A stretch of 37,606 nucleotides of DNA. It comes from Pseudolysinimonas yzui (lineage in GTDB: Bacteria; Actinomycetota; Actinomycetes; Actinomycetales; Microbacteriaceae). Position 1 is the first letter of the stretch. Each line of letters begins with the position of its first letter. This document shows positions 6,916 to 17,570 of the stretch, piece after piece. The position numbers and the translations under genes were made by a program. Where the stretch lies: contig NZ_BNAI01000009.1 in the NCBI RefSeq assembly GCF_014653215.1, forward strand, positions 1 to 37,606. Direction: 5' to 3'. The notes below the pieces were generated by a model, which had not been told where the DNA came from, made no database searches, and saw nothing but the letters and a program-made list of their open reading frames with translations.

Positions 6916-8712
6916 ATGCCCACGAACAAGAAGGGCGCGCCCGTGCGCGCCGGCAACAAGAACGCGACCGGCGGAGCCAAGAAGGCGCGCTGGAGCACGG
7001 AGCAGCGCGCCGCGCAGGGCAAGTCGCCCGTGCGTCCGCGCGGAACCGCGACCCGGCCGGTGCGCGAGCGCCAGGCCGACTCGTCGGAGCGCCGCGACAA
7101 CGTCGAGCGCGGTCAGTCGACCCGCCCCAACTGGGAGCCGCGCGCCAAGACCCCCAGCACCGGTGACCGCTTCTCGCGGTCCGATCGCCCGGCCCGCGAC
7201 GGCTACGCGCCGCGCACCGATCGTGCGCCCCGCGATGACCGCGGTTACGCGCCGCGCACGGAGCGTCCGGCCCGCGAGGGCTACGCGCCGCGCACGGAGC
7301 GTCCGGCCCGCGAGGGCTACGCTCCCCGTACCGAGCGTCCGACCCGCGACTATGCCCCGCGCACGGAGCGCCCGCGCTATGACCGGGACGCCGCCCCGCG
7401 ACGCGACCGCGACGCCTACCAGCCCCGCAACCGCGACGGTTATGAGCCCCGCGAGCGCGACCGCGCCGAGCGTCCCGCCGTGCACCAAGAAGATGTCGTG
7501 CTCGCCCGACTCGAGGCGCAGGCCGTCGACGCGACCGACATGCAGAGCAGCGGCTTCGGCGAGCTCGGCCTCGGCCAGAACCTCGTCCGCGTGCTCGCCG
7601 AGCTCGGGGCGGACACCCCGTTCCCGATCCAGGCGGCGACGATCCCGTCGGTGCTCGAAGGCCGCGACGTTCTCGGCCGTGGCCGCACCGGCTCCGGCAA
7701 GACGATCGCCTTCGGCGCTCCGCTCGTCGAGCGCCTCCTGCAGTCGCAGAAGGGTGCGACCGAACGGCGCAAGCCGGGTCGCGCACCGCGGGCCCTCATC
7801 CTCGCGCCGACCCGCGAACTCGCCCTGCAGATCGACCGCACCATTCAGCCGCTCGCCCAGAGCGTCGGGCTGTTCACCACGCAGATCTACGGCGGCGTGC
7901 CCTACGCCCGGCAGACCGGCGCGATCTCGCGCGGCGTCGACATCATCATCGGCACCCCGGGCCGCATCGGCGACCTCGTGTCGCAGGGCCGGCTCGACCT
8001 CTCGCAGGTCGTCATCACGGTGCTCGACGAGGCCGACCACATGTGCGAGCTCGGATTCCTCGAGCCGGTGCGCGAGCTGCTGCAGCGCACGAGCGACGGC
8101 GGCCAGAAGCTGCTCTACTCGGCCACGCTCGACTCGGGTGTCGCGTCGCTCGTCGAGGAGTTCCTCGTCGACCCGGCCGTCTACGAGATCTCCGGTGAAG
8201 ACCAGGCCTCGAGCGACATCCGCCACATCGCGTTCCTGCTCGAGCAGCGGGACAAGCAGGATGTGCTGATCGAACTCGCCGCCGGACCGGGCAAGAAGCT
8301 CGTGTTCGCCCGCACCCGGGCGTTCGCCGAGCAGCTCGCCGACCTGCTGGATGACGCGGGCATCCGCGCCGAGAGCATCCACGGCGACCTCAACCAGGCG
8401 CGCCGCACCCGGGCGCTCGAGAAGTTCACGAGCGGTCGCGTCAGCGTGCTCGTCGCCACGGATGTCGCCGCCCGCGGCATCCACGTCGACGACATCGAAC
8501 TGGTCATCCAGGCCGACGCGCCCGACGAGTACAAGGCGTACCTCCACCGCGCCGGCCGCACCGGCCGGGCCGGCAAGACGGGCACCGTCGTGACCCTCGT
8601 GCCGCGCAACCGTCGTCGCAAGACCGAGGATCTGCTCGCCCGCGCCGAGATCACCCCCGAGTGGATCTCGGTGCGCCCGGGCGACCAGGCGATCACCGAC
8701 CTCGCCGGCTGA
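6916..8712 (+). CDS. DEAD-box ATP-dependent RNA helicase with disordered repeat N-terminus
   Basis: 598 residues. Residues 1-190 are basic, Arg/Pro/Asp-rich and disordered, with 12-residue repeats GYAPRTERPARE. The RecA-like core follows: Q motif FPIQAATIP, Walker A RTGSGKT (257-263), motif II DEAD (371-374), SAT (402-404), motif V ATDVAARGI and motif VI HRAGRTGRAG. It should unwind RNA duplexes in ribosome assembly, mRNA turnover or cold growth. Low-complexity RG/RP-rich tails of such helicases bind RNA and favour condensates; here the tail is N-terminal rather than C-terminal. A long structured leader precedes it and a strong terminator follows at 8734. Confidence 0.93.
   Translation: MPTNKKGAPVRAGNKNATGGAKKARWSTEQRAAQGKSPVRPRGTATRPVRERQADSSERRDNVERGQSTRPNWEPRAKTPSTGDRFSRSDRPARDGYAPRTDRAPRDDRGYAPRTERPAREGYAPRTERPAREGYAPRTERPTRDYAPRTERPRYDRDAAPRRDRDAYQPRNRDGYEPRERDRAERPAVHQEDVVLARLEAQAVDATDMQSSGFGELGLGQNLVRVLAELGADTPFPIQAATIPSVLEGRDVLGRGRTGSGKTIAFGAPLVERLLQSQKGATERRKPGRAPRALILAPTRELALQIDRTIQPLAQSVGLFTTQIYGGVPYARQTGAISRGVDIIIGTPGRIGDLVSQGRLDLSQVVITVLDEADHMCELGFLEPVRELLQRTSDGGQKLLYSATLDSGVASLVEEFLVDPAVYEISGEDQASSDIRHIAFLLEQRDKQDVLIELAAGPGKKLVFARTRAFAEQLADLLDDAGIRAESIHGDLNQARRTRALEKFTSGRVSVLVATDVAARGIHVDDIELVIQADAPDEYKAYLHRAGRTGRAGKTGTVVTLVPRNRRRKTEDLLARAEITPEWISVRPGDQAITDLAG
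7201..7377 (+). repeat. 36-bp tandem repeats encoding GYAPRTERPARE
   Basis: One 42-bp unit (7201-7242), three 36-bp units (7243-7278, 7279-7314, 7315-7350) and a partial fourth lie inside the helicase frame. The first two 36-bp units are almost identical at the DNA level, which indicates recent slippage or unequal exchange. Copy number is likely to vary between strains. Confidence 0.9.
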
Positions 8713-8733
8713 GTCGGCGCGTCACCCGTAGAC

Positions 8734-8777
8734 ACTCCCCGCGCTGTCAGCCGAAAGGCCGACAGCGCGGGGAGTTT
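8734..8777. terminator. Strong intrinsic terminator after the helicase gene
   Basis: Arms 8734-8752 and 8757-8775 pair at 18 of 19 positions around a GAAA tetraloop and are followed by TT. It lies 21 bases after the helicase stop, between converging genes, so it may stop transcription from both sides. The remaining bases up to 8995 hold nothing recognisable. Confidence 0.85.
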
Positions 8778-8995
8778 CGCGTCCCGTACCGTCTGGGCAG
8801 GGCACTTCGACCATGAGGTCAACATCCTCACGACGCGTCCGGTCGGTCGGTGGCTCCGCCCGGGCTGCCCTCGGCGTCGCCCTGATGTGACAAACGACTC
8901 GCACCCCGCGTGTTGCGTCGCGTGTCGCGCCGTCCGTCCTCAGAGGCCGACATCCTGAAGATGACCGGGGCGGGATCCAGTCGGCGACCCGCCGG

Positions 8996-9859
8996 TCAGG
9001 CGGGGATCGCCAGCACCGCGGCGGCGGCGAGCGCGAGCGCCAGCCCGGCCCATTGCACGGGCGCGATGCGTTCCCGCAGCACGATCGCGGCGAGGGCGAT
9101 CGTGCCACCCGGATAGAGCGCTACGAGCACACTCACGACGGTGAGGTCGCCCAGCCGTAGTCCGGTGAGGATGAGTACGTTGGCGGCGGCATCCGCGATA
9201 CCGCAGGCGACGATGAGCCCCCACGCGCCCCGGAGCCCGGGAAAGGCGGGCACCCCGCGGCGACGGGCGGCCACGAGAAGCACGACGAGCACACCGGCCA
9301 GGATCGTGCCGGCGACGAGCCGGTTCGCGACGATCGGGTAGAGCCCCGAGTCGGCGGGCGCCCGGTCGACGAGGATGAAGAAGCAGCCGATCAGCAGCCC
9401 GGAGAGCGTCGCATAGACGAGCCCGCGCGCTCGGGGCCGGACGGCTCCCTTCTCGGGCACGAAGCCGACGAGCACGATCGCGACGAGCACACCGCCGAGT
9501 CCGACGTAACCCCACCACGGCAGCCGCTCTCCGCCCAGCAGACCCCAGGTCATCGGCACGAGCGCCGACAGCACCGCGGTGAGGGGAGACAGGATGCTCA
9601 TCGGCCCGATCGCGAGAGCCGCGTAGAGCAGGAAGATCGCGGCGGACCCGGTGACTCCGCTCAGGCCACCCCAGAGGAACGCCTCGAACGAGGCGCGCGC
9701 CGGAAGGAGGAGCGCGACCGGCACCAGCAGGGCGAGCCCGACCAGCACGGCGAACGCGGTGACGACGACGGCGGCCGCGCGCTTGGCAGCGAGCCCGCCG
9801 AAGAAGTCCGCGACGCCGTAGGTGAGGGCGCTCGCCAGTCCGATGACGATCGCCAGCAC
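8996..9859 (-). CDS. EamA/DMT-superfamily transporter
   Basis: 287 residues with about ten hydrophobic helices in two EamA repeats. It begins LAIVIGLASALTYGVADFFGG; the second half contains GLLIGCFFILVDRAP, and near the end YPGGTIALAAIVLRERI and QWAGLALALAAAAVLAI, typical of the repeat ends. Such proteins export or exchange small metabolites; the substrate cannot be told. The GTG start lies directly behind GGGGAG, unusually close, so the true start may differ by a few codons or the mRNA may be leaderless. It is divergent from recQ. Confidence 0.87.
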   Translation of the reverse strand: MLAIVIGLASALTYGVADFFGGLAAKRAAAVVVTAFAVLVGLALLVPVALLLPARASFEAFLWGGLSGVTGSAAIFLLYAALAIGPMSILSPLTAVLSALVPMTWGLLGGERLPWWGYVGLGGVLVAIVLVGFVPEKGAVRPRARGLVYATLSGLLIGCFFILVDRAPADSGLYPIVANRLVAGTILAGVLVVLLVAARRRGVPAFPGLRGAWGLIVACGIADAAANVLILTGLRLGDLTVVSVLVALYPGGTIALAAIVLRERIAPVQWAGLALALAAAAVLAIPA

Positions 9860-9944
9860 CTCCCCAAGCTATCCGGTGGCACAGGTACCGACGGCCTCCA
9901 CAGGTGCGCCTGCTCGATCAGCGGTGCGCCGTAGGGTGGGGCGC

Positions 9945-11767
<1,823 letters not shown>

Positions 11768-11771
<4 letters not shown>

Positions 11772-12325
11772 GCGCACTGCGCACCGCGCGGCTCCAGCTG
11801 CGCGAGTGGCGTGACGACGACCGCGACGACTGGGCGGCGATGAACGCCGATCCCGAGGTGATGGAGTACTTCCCGGCGCCGCTCGACCGGGCGCAGGCGG
11901 ACGCCGCGTTCGACCGCATCCAGGCCGCACTCGCGGCGCGTGGCTGGGGCCTCTGGGCGGTCGAGCACGACGGCCGCTTCCTCGGATTCACCGGGCTGGC
12001 CCCGGTCGGGTTCGAGGCGCCCTTCGCTCCGGCGACCGAGATCGGCTGGCGCCTGCGACGGGATGCCTGGGGGCAGGGGTTCGCGACCGAGGCGGCGCGC
12101 GAGGCGATGCGTTTCGCGTTCGACGAGCTCGGGCTGCCGCAACTGGTGTCGCTCACCAGCGTCACCAACGCCCGCTCGCGCGCCGTCATGGCGCGGCTCG
12201 GCATGACGCACGATCCGGCCGACGATTTCGACCACCCGAATGTCCCGCACGGCAGCCCGCTGCGACCCCATGTGCTGTACCGCGCGCTCGCGCAAGGGGC
12301 TTCTCAACCACCCGGGCCCCGGTAG
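11768..12325 (+). CDS. GNAT-family N-acetyltransferase (RimJ/RimL type)
   Basis: 185 residues. TARLQLREWRDDDRDDWAAM at the N-terminus, GRFLGFTGL in the middle, then EIGWRLRRDAWGQGFATEA (the acetyl-CoA pyrophosphate-binding region) and VTNARSRAVMARLGM, the usual Asn/Ser motif of this subgroup. Acetyl-CoA dependent; the substrate may be a protein N-terminus, an amino acid or a drug. The GTG start overlaps the recQ stop (GTGA at 11768-11771), so translation is coupled to recQ. Confidence 0.9.
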
Positions 12326-12328
12326 CGT
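12301..12328 (+). promoter_or_regulatory. Promoter of the zinc metallopeptidase gene (leaderless)
   Basis: TTCTCA (12301-12306), a 16-bp spacer and TAGCGT (12323-12328), then six bases to the ATG at 12335. The boxes overlap the end of the acetyltransferase gene. Start-codon transcription initiation is inferred from the spacing. Confidence 0.5.
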
Positions 12329-12334
12329 TCCCTC

Positions 12335-13207
12335 ATGACCTTCAACGACGACGCCGACATCCGGGGTGGCAGGGTATCCAAGCGCGGCCGCAACGCCGCG
12401 CTCGGAGCGGGTGGCGGCGGCCTCGTCGTGATCGCGCTGCTCGTGATCTCCCAGCTCACGGGCGTCAACCTCACCGGACTCGCGCCGCTGCTCGGCGGAG
12501 AGGGAGGAACCGGCGGCGAAGAGACGCCGCTCACCGAGTGCCTCACGGGTGAGGACGCCAACGAGAACATCGATTGCCGCATGCAGGGGGCGGCCACCTC
12601 ACTCGATCTCTATTGGGAAACCCAGGTCGAGGGTTACGTAGCTCCGCAGCTCATCCTGTTCAGCGGCTCGGTCACCACCGGATGCGGAAACGCCACGAGC
12701 GCGGTCGGCCCGTTCTACTGCCCGCCCGACCAGATCGTCTACATCGACACCGCGTTCTTCCAGCAGCTGCAGACGCAATTCGGGGCGACGGGCGAGAGCC
12801 TGGCGCAGATGTACATCGTCGCCCACGAGTGGGGCCACCACATCCAGAACATCGTCGGCACGATGAACGGTCTCGACCTGCAGGACACCGGGCCGACCTC
12901 CGATGGCGTGCGGCTCGAGCTGCAGGCCGACTGCTACGCGGGCGCCTGGGTGGCCGCGGCGAGCGACACTGAAGACTCGAGCGGCATCGCGCTGCTCAAA
13001 GAGCCGACGGATGCCGAGATCGCCGATGCGCTCAACGCGGCCGAGGTGGTCGGCGACGACTACATCCAGGAGAACCTCGGCAGTGGTCAGGTGAACCCCG
13101 AGACCTGGACGCACGGTTCGAGCGAGCAGCGTCAGGCCTGGTTCCGCACCGGATTCACCCAGGGAGTCGGGGCCTGCGACACCTTCGCGGCGGGTGTGCA
13201 GCTGTAG
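12335..13207 (+). CDS. Membrane-anchored neutral zinc metallopeptidase (YpfJ-like)
   Basis: 290 residues. A short cytoplasmic N-terminus beginning MTFNDDADIRGGRVSKR, one TM helix (about 28-48), a glycine-rich linker, then a catalytic domain with YCPPDQIVYIDTAF and the zinc motif HEWGH (164-168). RLELQADCYAGAW further on likely supplies the third ligand and matches the family. The active site should face outside. Physiological substrates of this family are poorly known. A leaderless promoter precedes it. Confidence 0.92.
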   Translation: MTFNDDADIRGGRVSKRGRNAALGAGGGGLVVIALLVISQLTGVNLTGLAPLLGGEGGTGGEETPLTECLTGEDANENIDCRMQGAATSLDLYWETQVEGYVAPQLILFSGSVTTGCGNATSAVGPFYCPPDQIVYIDTAFFQQLQTQFGATGESLAQMYIVAHEWGHHIQNIVGTMNGLDLQDTGPTSDGVRLELQADCYAGAWVAAASDTEDSSGIALLKEPTDAEIADALNAAEVVGDDYIQENLGSGQVNPETWTHGSSEQRQAWFRTGFTQGVGACDTFAAGVQL

Positions 13208-13335
13208 GACTGCTCCGAACCCAACCCACGGAGCTTGTAGGGTCACCACAACTCACGCCACATCTCCAGTTCGTGATTTCGTAGCCCTCAACGACGAATC
13301 GGCACGCGCACGCCACCCGGACGTACCGTGTGGTC

Positions 13336-15369
13336 ATGACGGATCTCGCTGATCGTGCTGCCCAGGTGACCCCCGGCGACGACGTGCACGTCGACGTCGC
13401 CGCGCTCGGTGAACTGCTGCTGGGTCGCTGGAAAGACGTGCGCCTCGCCTCGCGCGAGCTGATGAAGCGCGACGCGTTCCATCGCATCCCCGGCCAGTCG
13501 ATGGACGAGCACCGGGAGCGCGTGCTCGGTCAGTTGAAGCTACTCGTCGACGAGCGCACCGTGCTGCGCGCCTTCCCCCAGCGGCTCGGCGGGCTCGACG
13601 ACCACGGCGGCAACCTCGCGCAGTTCGAGGAGATCGCGATCGCCGACCCGTCGCTGCAGATCAAGTCGGGCGTGCAGTGGGGCCTCTTCGCCGCCGCGAT
13701 CATGCACCTCGGCACCGAGTACCACCACGACACCTTCCTGCCCGGCGCGATGAGCCTCGCGGTGCCGGGTGCCTTCGCGATGACCGAGACCGGTCACGGA
13801 TCGGATGTCGCGAGCATCGGCACGACGGCGACCTACGACCCGGAGCGGGACGAGTTCGTCATCGACACCCCGTTCCGCGCCGCCTGGAAGGACTACCTCG
13901 GCAACGCGGCCCTGCACGGGCAGGCCGCGGTCGTGTTCGCCCAGCTCATCGTCGGCGGCGTGAATCACGGCGTGCATGCCCTCTACGTGCCGATCCGCGA
14001 CGGCAAGGACTTCCTGCCGGGCATCGGCGGCGACGACGACGGGCTCAAGGGCGGCCTCAACGGCATCGACAACGGCCGCCTGCATTTCACCGGCGTACGG
14101 GTGCCGCGCACCAACCTGCTCAACCGCTACGGGGATGTCGACGCGAACGGCGTCTACACGTCGAGCATCGCCAGCCCCGGTCGGCGCTTCTTCACGATGA
14201 TCGGCACCCTCGTGCAGGGCCGGGTCTCGCTCGACGGCGCCGCGGTGATCGCCAGCAAGCTGGCTCTGAAGATCGCGATCACCTACGGCTCGGAGCGGCG
14301 CCAGTTCGCCGACGGCCCGAACGGCGAAGAGATCGTGCTGCTCGACTACCAGCGCCACCAGCGCCGGCTGATCACGCGGCTGGCCACGACCTACGCGATG
14401 GCGTTCGCCCACGAGCGGCTGCTCGAGACCTTCCACGCGGTGTTCAGCGGTGAGAAGGCGACGGATGCCGACCGCCAGGAACTCGAGACCCTCGCGGCGG
14501 CCCTCAAGTCGTTCTCGACCTGGTCGGCCCTCGACATCCTTCAGGAGTCGCGCGAGGCGTGCGGCGGTGCCGGCTTCCTCGCCGAGAACCGCCTCACCCA
14601 GCTGCGGCAGGATCTCGACATCTACGTCACCTTCGAGGGCGACAACAACGTGCTGCTGCAGCTGGTCGCGAAGCGCCTGCTCGCGGACTACGCGAAGGGC
14701 TTCAAGAACGCGGATGCCGCGGCCATCGCGGGCCTCGTCGCCGCGCAGGTGGGTGAGGTGGCGATCAACCGCTCGGGCCTGCGGTCGTTCGTGCAGAGCG
14801 TCGCCGACTTCGGGTCGCGCGCTCGGTCGATCGGCTTCGTGCGCGGGCCGGCGGCGCAGCGCCAGTTGCTCACCGACCGGGTGCACACGATGGTGGCCGA
14901 GATCGCGGGACGCCTGAAGGGGGTCGCGCAGTTGCCGACTCAGGAGGCCGCGGCCCTGTTCAACGCCAACCAGAACGAACTCATCGAGGCCGCCTACGCA
15001 CACGCCGAGCTGCTGGAGTGGGAGGCGTTCACCGACGCCGTCGACCGCATCGCCGACCCCGGCACGAAGCAGGTGCTCACCTGGTTGCGCGACCTGTTCG
15101 GGTTCACGCTGATCGAGAAGCACGCCGCCTGGTACCTGATCAACGGGCGCCTCTCGACGGCGCGCGCCGTGGCGATCACCGACTACATCGACGACCGTCT
15201 GCTGCCGCGGCTGCGCGCGCACGCGCTCGACCTCGTGGATGCCTTCGGCTTCGCCCCCGAGCACCTGCGGGCGCCGATCGCGTCGGGTGCCGAGAAGCAG
15301 CGGCAGGATGAGGCTCGCGCCTACTACGCCGACCTCAGAGCCTCGGGTAAGGCCCCCGCCGCGGAATAG
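13336..15369 (+). CDS. Acyl-CoA oxidase/dehydrogenase (ACOX type)
   Basis: 677 residues, the length of acyl-CoA oxidases rather than the 380-residue dehydrogenases. AFAMTETGHGSDVASIGTTA is the flavin/substrate-binding block; RQFADGP and LQESREACGGAGFLAENR are typical C-terminal blocks; the general base is probably the Glu of TFEGDNNVLLQ. FAD-dependent alpha,beta-desaturation of acyl-CoA, the first beta-oxidation step. GTG at 13330 is an alternative start; ATG at 13336 is preferred because TACCGT (13324-13329) lies six bases before it. The 128-bp upstream gap holds no gene. It converges with a hydrolase gene with only three bases between the stops. Confidence 0.92.
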   Translation: MTDLADRAAQVTPGDDVHVDVAALGELLLGRWKDVRLASRELMKRDAFHRIPGQSMDEHRERVLGQLKLLVDERTVLRAFPQRLGGLDDHGGNLAQFEEIAIADPSLQIKSGVQWGLFAAAIMHLGTEYHHDTFLPGAMSLAVPGAFAMTETGHGSDVASIGTTATYDPERDEFVIDTPFRAAWKDYLGNAALHGQAAVVFAQLIVGGVNHGVHALYVPIRDGKDFLPGIGGDDDGLKGGLNGIDNGRLHFTGVRVPRTNLLNRYGDVDANGVYTSSIASPGRRFFTMIGTLVQGRVSLDGAAVIASKLALKIAITYGSERRQFADGPNGEEIVLLDYQRHQRRLITRLATTYAMAFAHERLLETFHAVFSGEKATDADRQELETLAAALKSFSTWSALDILQESREACGGAGFLAENRLTQLRQDLDIYVTFEGDNNVLLQLVAKRLLADYAKGFKNADAAAIAGLVAAQVGEVAINRSGLRSFVQSVADFGSRARSIGFVRGPAAQRQLLTDRVHTMVAEIAGRLKGVAQLPTQEAAALFNANQNELIEAAYAHAELLEWEAFTDAVDRIADPGTKQVLTWLRDLFGFTLIEKHAAWYLINGRLSTARAVAITDYIDDRLLPRLRAHALDLVDAFGFAPEHLRAPIASGAEKQRQDEARAYYADLRASGKAPAAE

Positions 15370-15372
15370 CCG

Positions 15373-16068
15373 TCACCCCGTCGGCGGAAGTGCTGCCGCG
15401 ACGAGAGCCGCGAGTTCGGCCGGCTTGCTGAGCATCGGCCAGTGGCCGGTGCGCAGCTCGACGATCTCGTAGTGCTTCACCGCTGCGAGTTCGCGCACGT
15501 AGGGGTGGCCCTTCGCGATGAGGTCGCGCAGCGTCGCCTCCGACATCTCACAGGTGATCACCGTGACGGGCACGTCGTAGCGGCGTGGGTCGCCGAGCAC
15601 CTGTTTCTCGGTCGCGACCTTCTCGGGGATCGGGAGCGCCCGTGCCGCGAAGGCCGCCCAGCGTTCATCATCCATATCCACGACCGACTCGGCATCGAAC
15701 TCGTCGCGAGGCGGCAACGGCACCATGCCGTCGACCGCCGTGAACTCGTCGTTGATCATGCCGCCGTCGCCGAGAGGGCCGGAGTCGACGTAGATCACCT
15801 TCGCGATGCGATCGGGCCGCGCATCCACGACGGCGTGGGCGACCGCCCCGCCACCGGAATGCCCGACGAGCACGACCGGGCCGACCGCGGCATCCACGAG
15901 GCCGACGACGTAATCGGCTTGGTCGCGCAGACCGACGGACGGGTCGGCCGGCGCGAGACCGGGAAGCGTGATGGGTCTCGGCTCGTGCCCCGCCGCCCCG
16001 ACCGCGGGCACCACCTCGTCCCACGCGGAGGAGTCGAGCCAGAATCCGGGAATGAGGATGACGTCCAT
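15373..16068 (-). CDS. Alpha/beta hydrolase
   Basis: 231 residues, one hydrolase fold. ILIPGFWLDSSAWDEVVPAV gives the oxyanion strand, GHSGGG carries the nucleophile S71, VIYVDSGPL is strand 6, and TGHWPMLSKP holds the likely catalytic His. No signal peptide, so cytoplasmic. Similar to salicylate-esterase/haloperoxidase-like small hydrolases; the substrate is unknown. It is divergent from the membrane protein at 16115. Confidence 0.87.
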   Translation of the reverse strand: MDVILIPGFWLDSSAWDEVVPAVGAAGHEPRPITLPGLAPADPSVGLRDQADYVVGLVDAAVGPVVLVGHSGGGAVAHAVVDARPDRIAKVIYVDSGPLGDGGMINDEFTAVDGMVPLPPRDEFDAESVVDMDDERWAAFAARALPIPEKVATEKQVLGDPRRYDVPVTVITCEMSEATLRDLIAKGHPYVRELAAVKHYEIVELRTGHWPMLSKPAELAALVAAALPPTG

Positions 16069-16114
16069 CCCGCCACGCTAGGCGCCACCTCCGTCAGCCG
16101 GGGATACTCGCTTC

Positions 16115-16771
16115 ATGAGCGCCGGTCCCTCGCCGAAGCCCGAACATCGCTGGCCGGCTGCCGCCGCGATCATCGTGGCCCTCGGCGTCTATCTGTTCCT
16201 GCCGGCGCCGACGGCGTTCCTTCCGTCGTGGATGGTTCCCGCCGTGGGGTTGGTCGCGTTCATCCCGCTCGTCGTGCTCAACCCTCGGCGCCTCGGGCGT
16301 GAGACGACCTGGTCGCGCGGGCTCGGGGTCGGCATTGCCGTGGGTCTCGCGCTCATCAACCAGGTGTACATCGTGCAGATCCTCGATCAGCTGCTCAACG
16401 GGCGCGGCGTCGGCGTCACCGTCGTATACGTCGCCGCGGGAGTCTGGGCGACCAACGTCATCGCATTCGCGGTCGTGTTCTGGGAGCTCGACCGCGGCGG
16501 CCCCTACGCCCGAAGGTTCGAGGGCGTGCGAGACCACGCCCCGATGGACTTCCGGTTTCCGCAAGAGGACGGCTCGCCGGGCGCCGACCCGAATTGGCGG
16601 CCGGAGTTCTTCGACTACCTCTACTTCTCGCTCACCTCGATGATGGCGTTCAGCCCGACCGATGTGATGCCGCTGACCCACCGGGCGAAAGCCCTCATGG
16701 CGTACGAGTCGCTCACCGGTTTCGTGCTTCTCGCGCTGGTGATCGCGCGCGCGGTCAACATCATCAGCTGA
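16115..16771 (+). CDS. Multi-pass membrane protein (DUF1345-like)
   Basis: 218 residues with about five hydrophobic helices. The segment FDYLYFSLTSMMAFSPTDVM followed by PLTHRAKALMAYES and a last helix ending ARAVNIIS resembles the C-terminal half of DUF1345 proteins, in which a pore-like SxTD turn precedes the final helix; distant likeness to two-TM ion channels is possible. Function unknown. GATACT at 16103-16108 lies six bases before the ATG, so the mRNA is probably leaderless. Family assignment is from recall of motif shape only. Confidence 0.6.
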   Translation: MSAGPSPKPEHRWPAAAAIIVALGVYLFLPAPTAFLPSWMVPAVGLVAFIPLVVLNPRRLGRETTWSRGLGVGIAVGLALINQVYIVQILDQLLNGRGVGVTVVYVAAGVWATNVIAFAVVFWELDRGGPYARRFEGVRDHAPMDFRFPQEDGSPGADPNWRPEFFDYLYFSLTSMMAFSPTDVMPLTHRAKALMAYESLTGFVLLALVIARAVNIIS

Positions 16772-16786
16772 CCGCAGGAGGTCGGC

Positions 16787-17512
<726 letters not shown>

Positions 17513-17570
17513 TGAGCACTCCGAGCCCTCACCGCGCCAGCAAGGTCAGGCTCCGCTCACCGTATGGGGC

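Noticed and set aside
7201-7377. Regular repeats resembling a CRISPR array
   Set aside because: The units are contiguous, keep the reading frame and encode a repeated peptide; there are no spacers.
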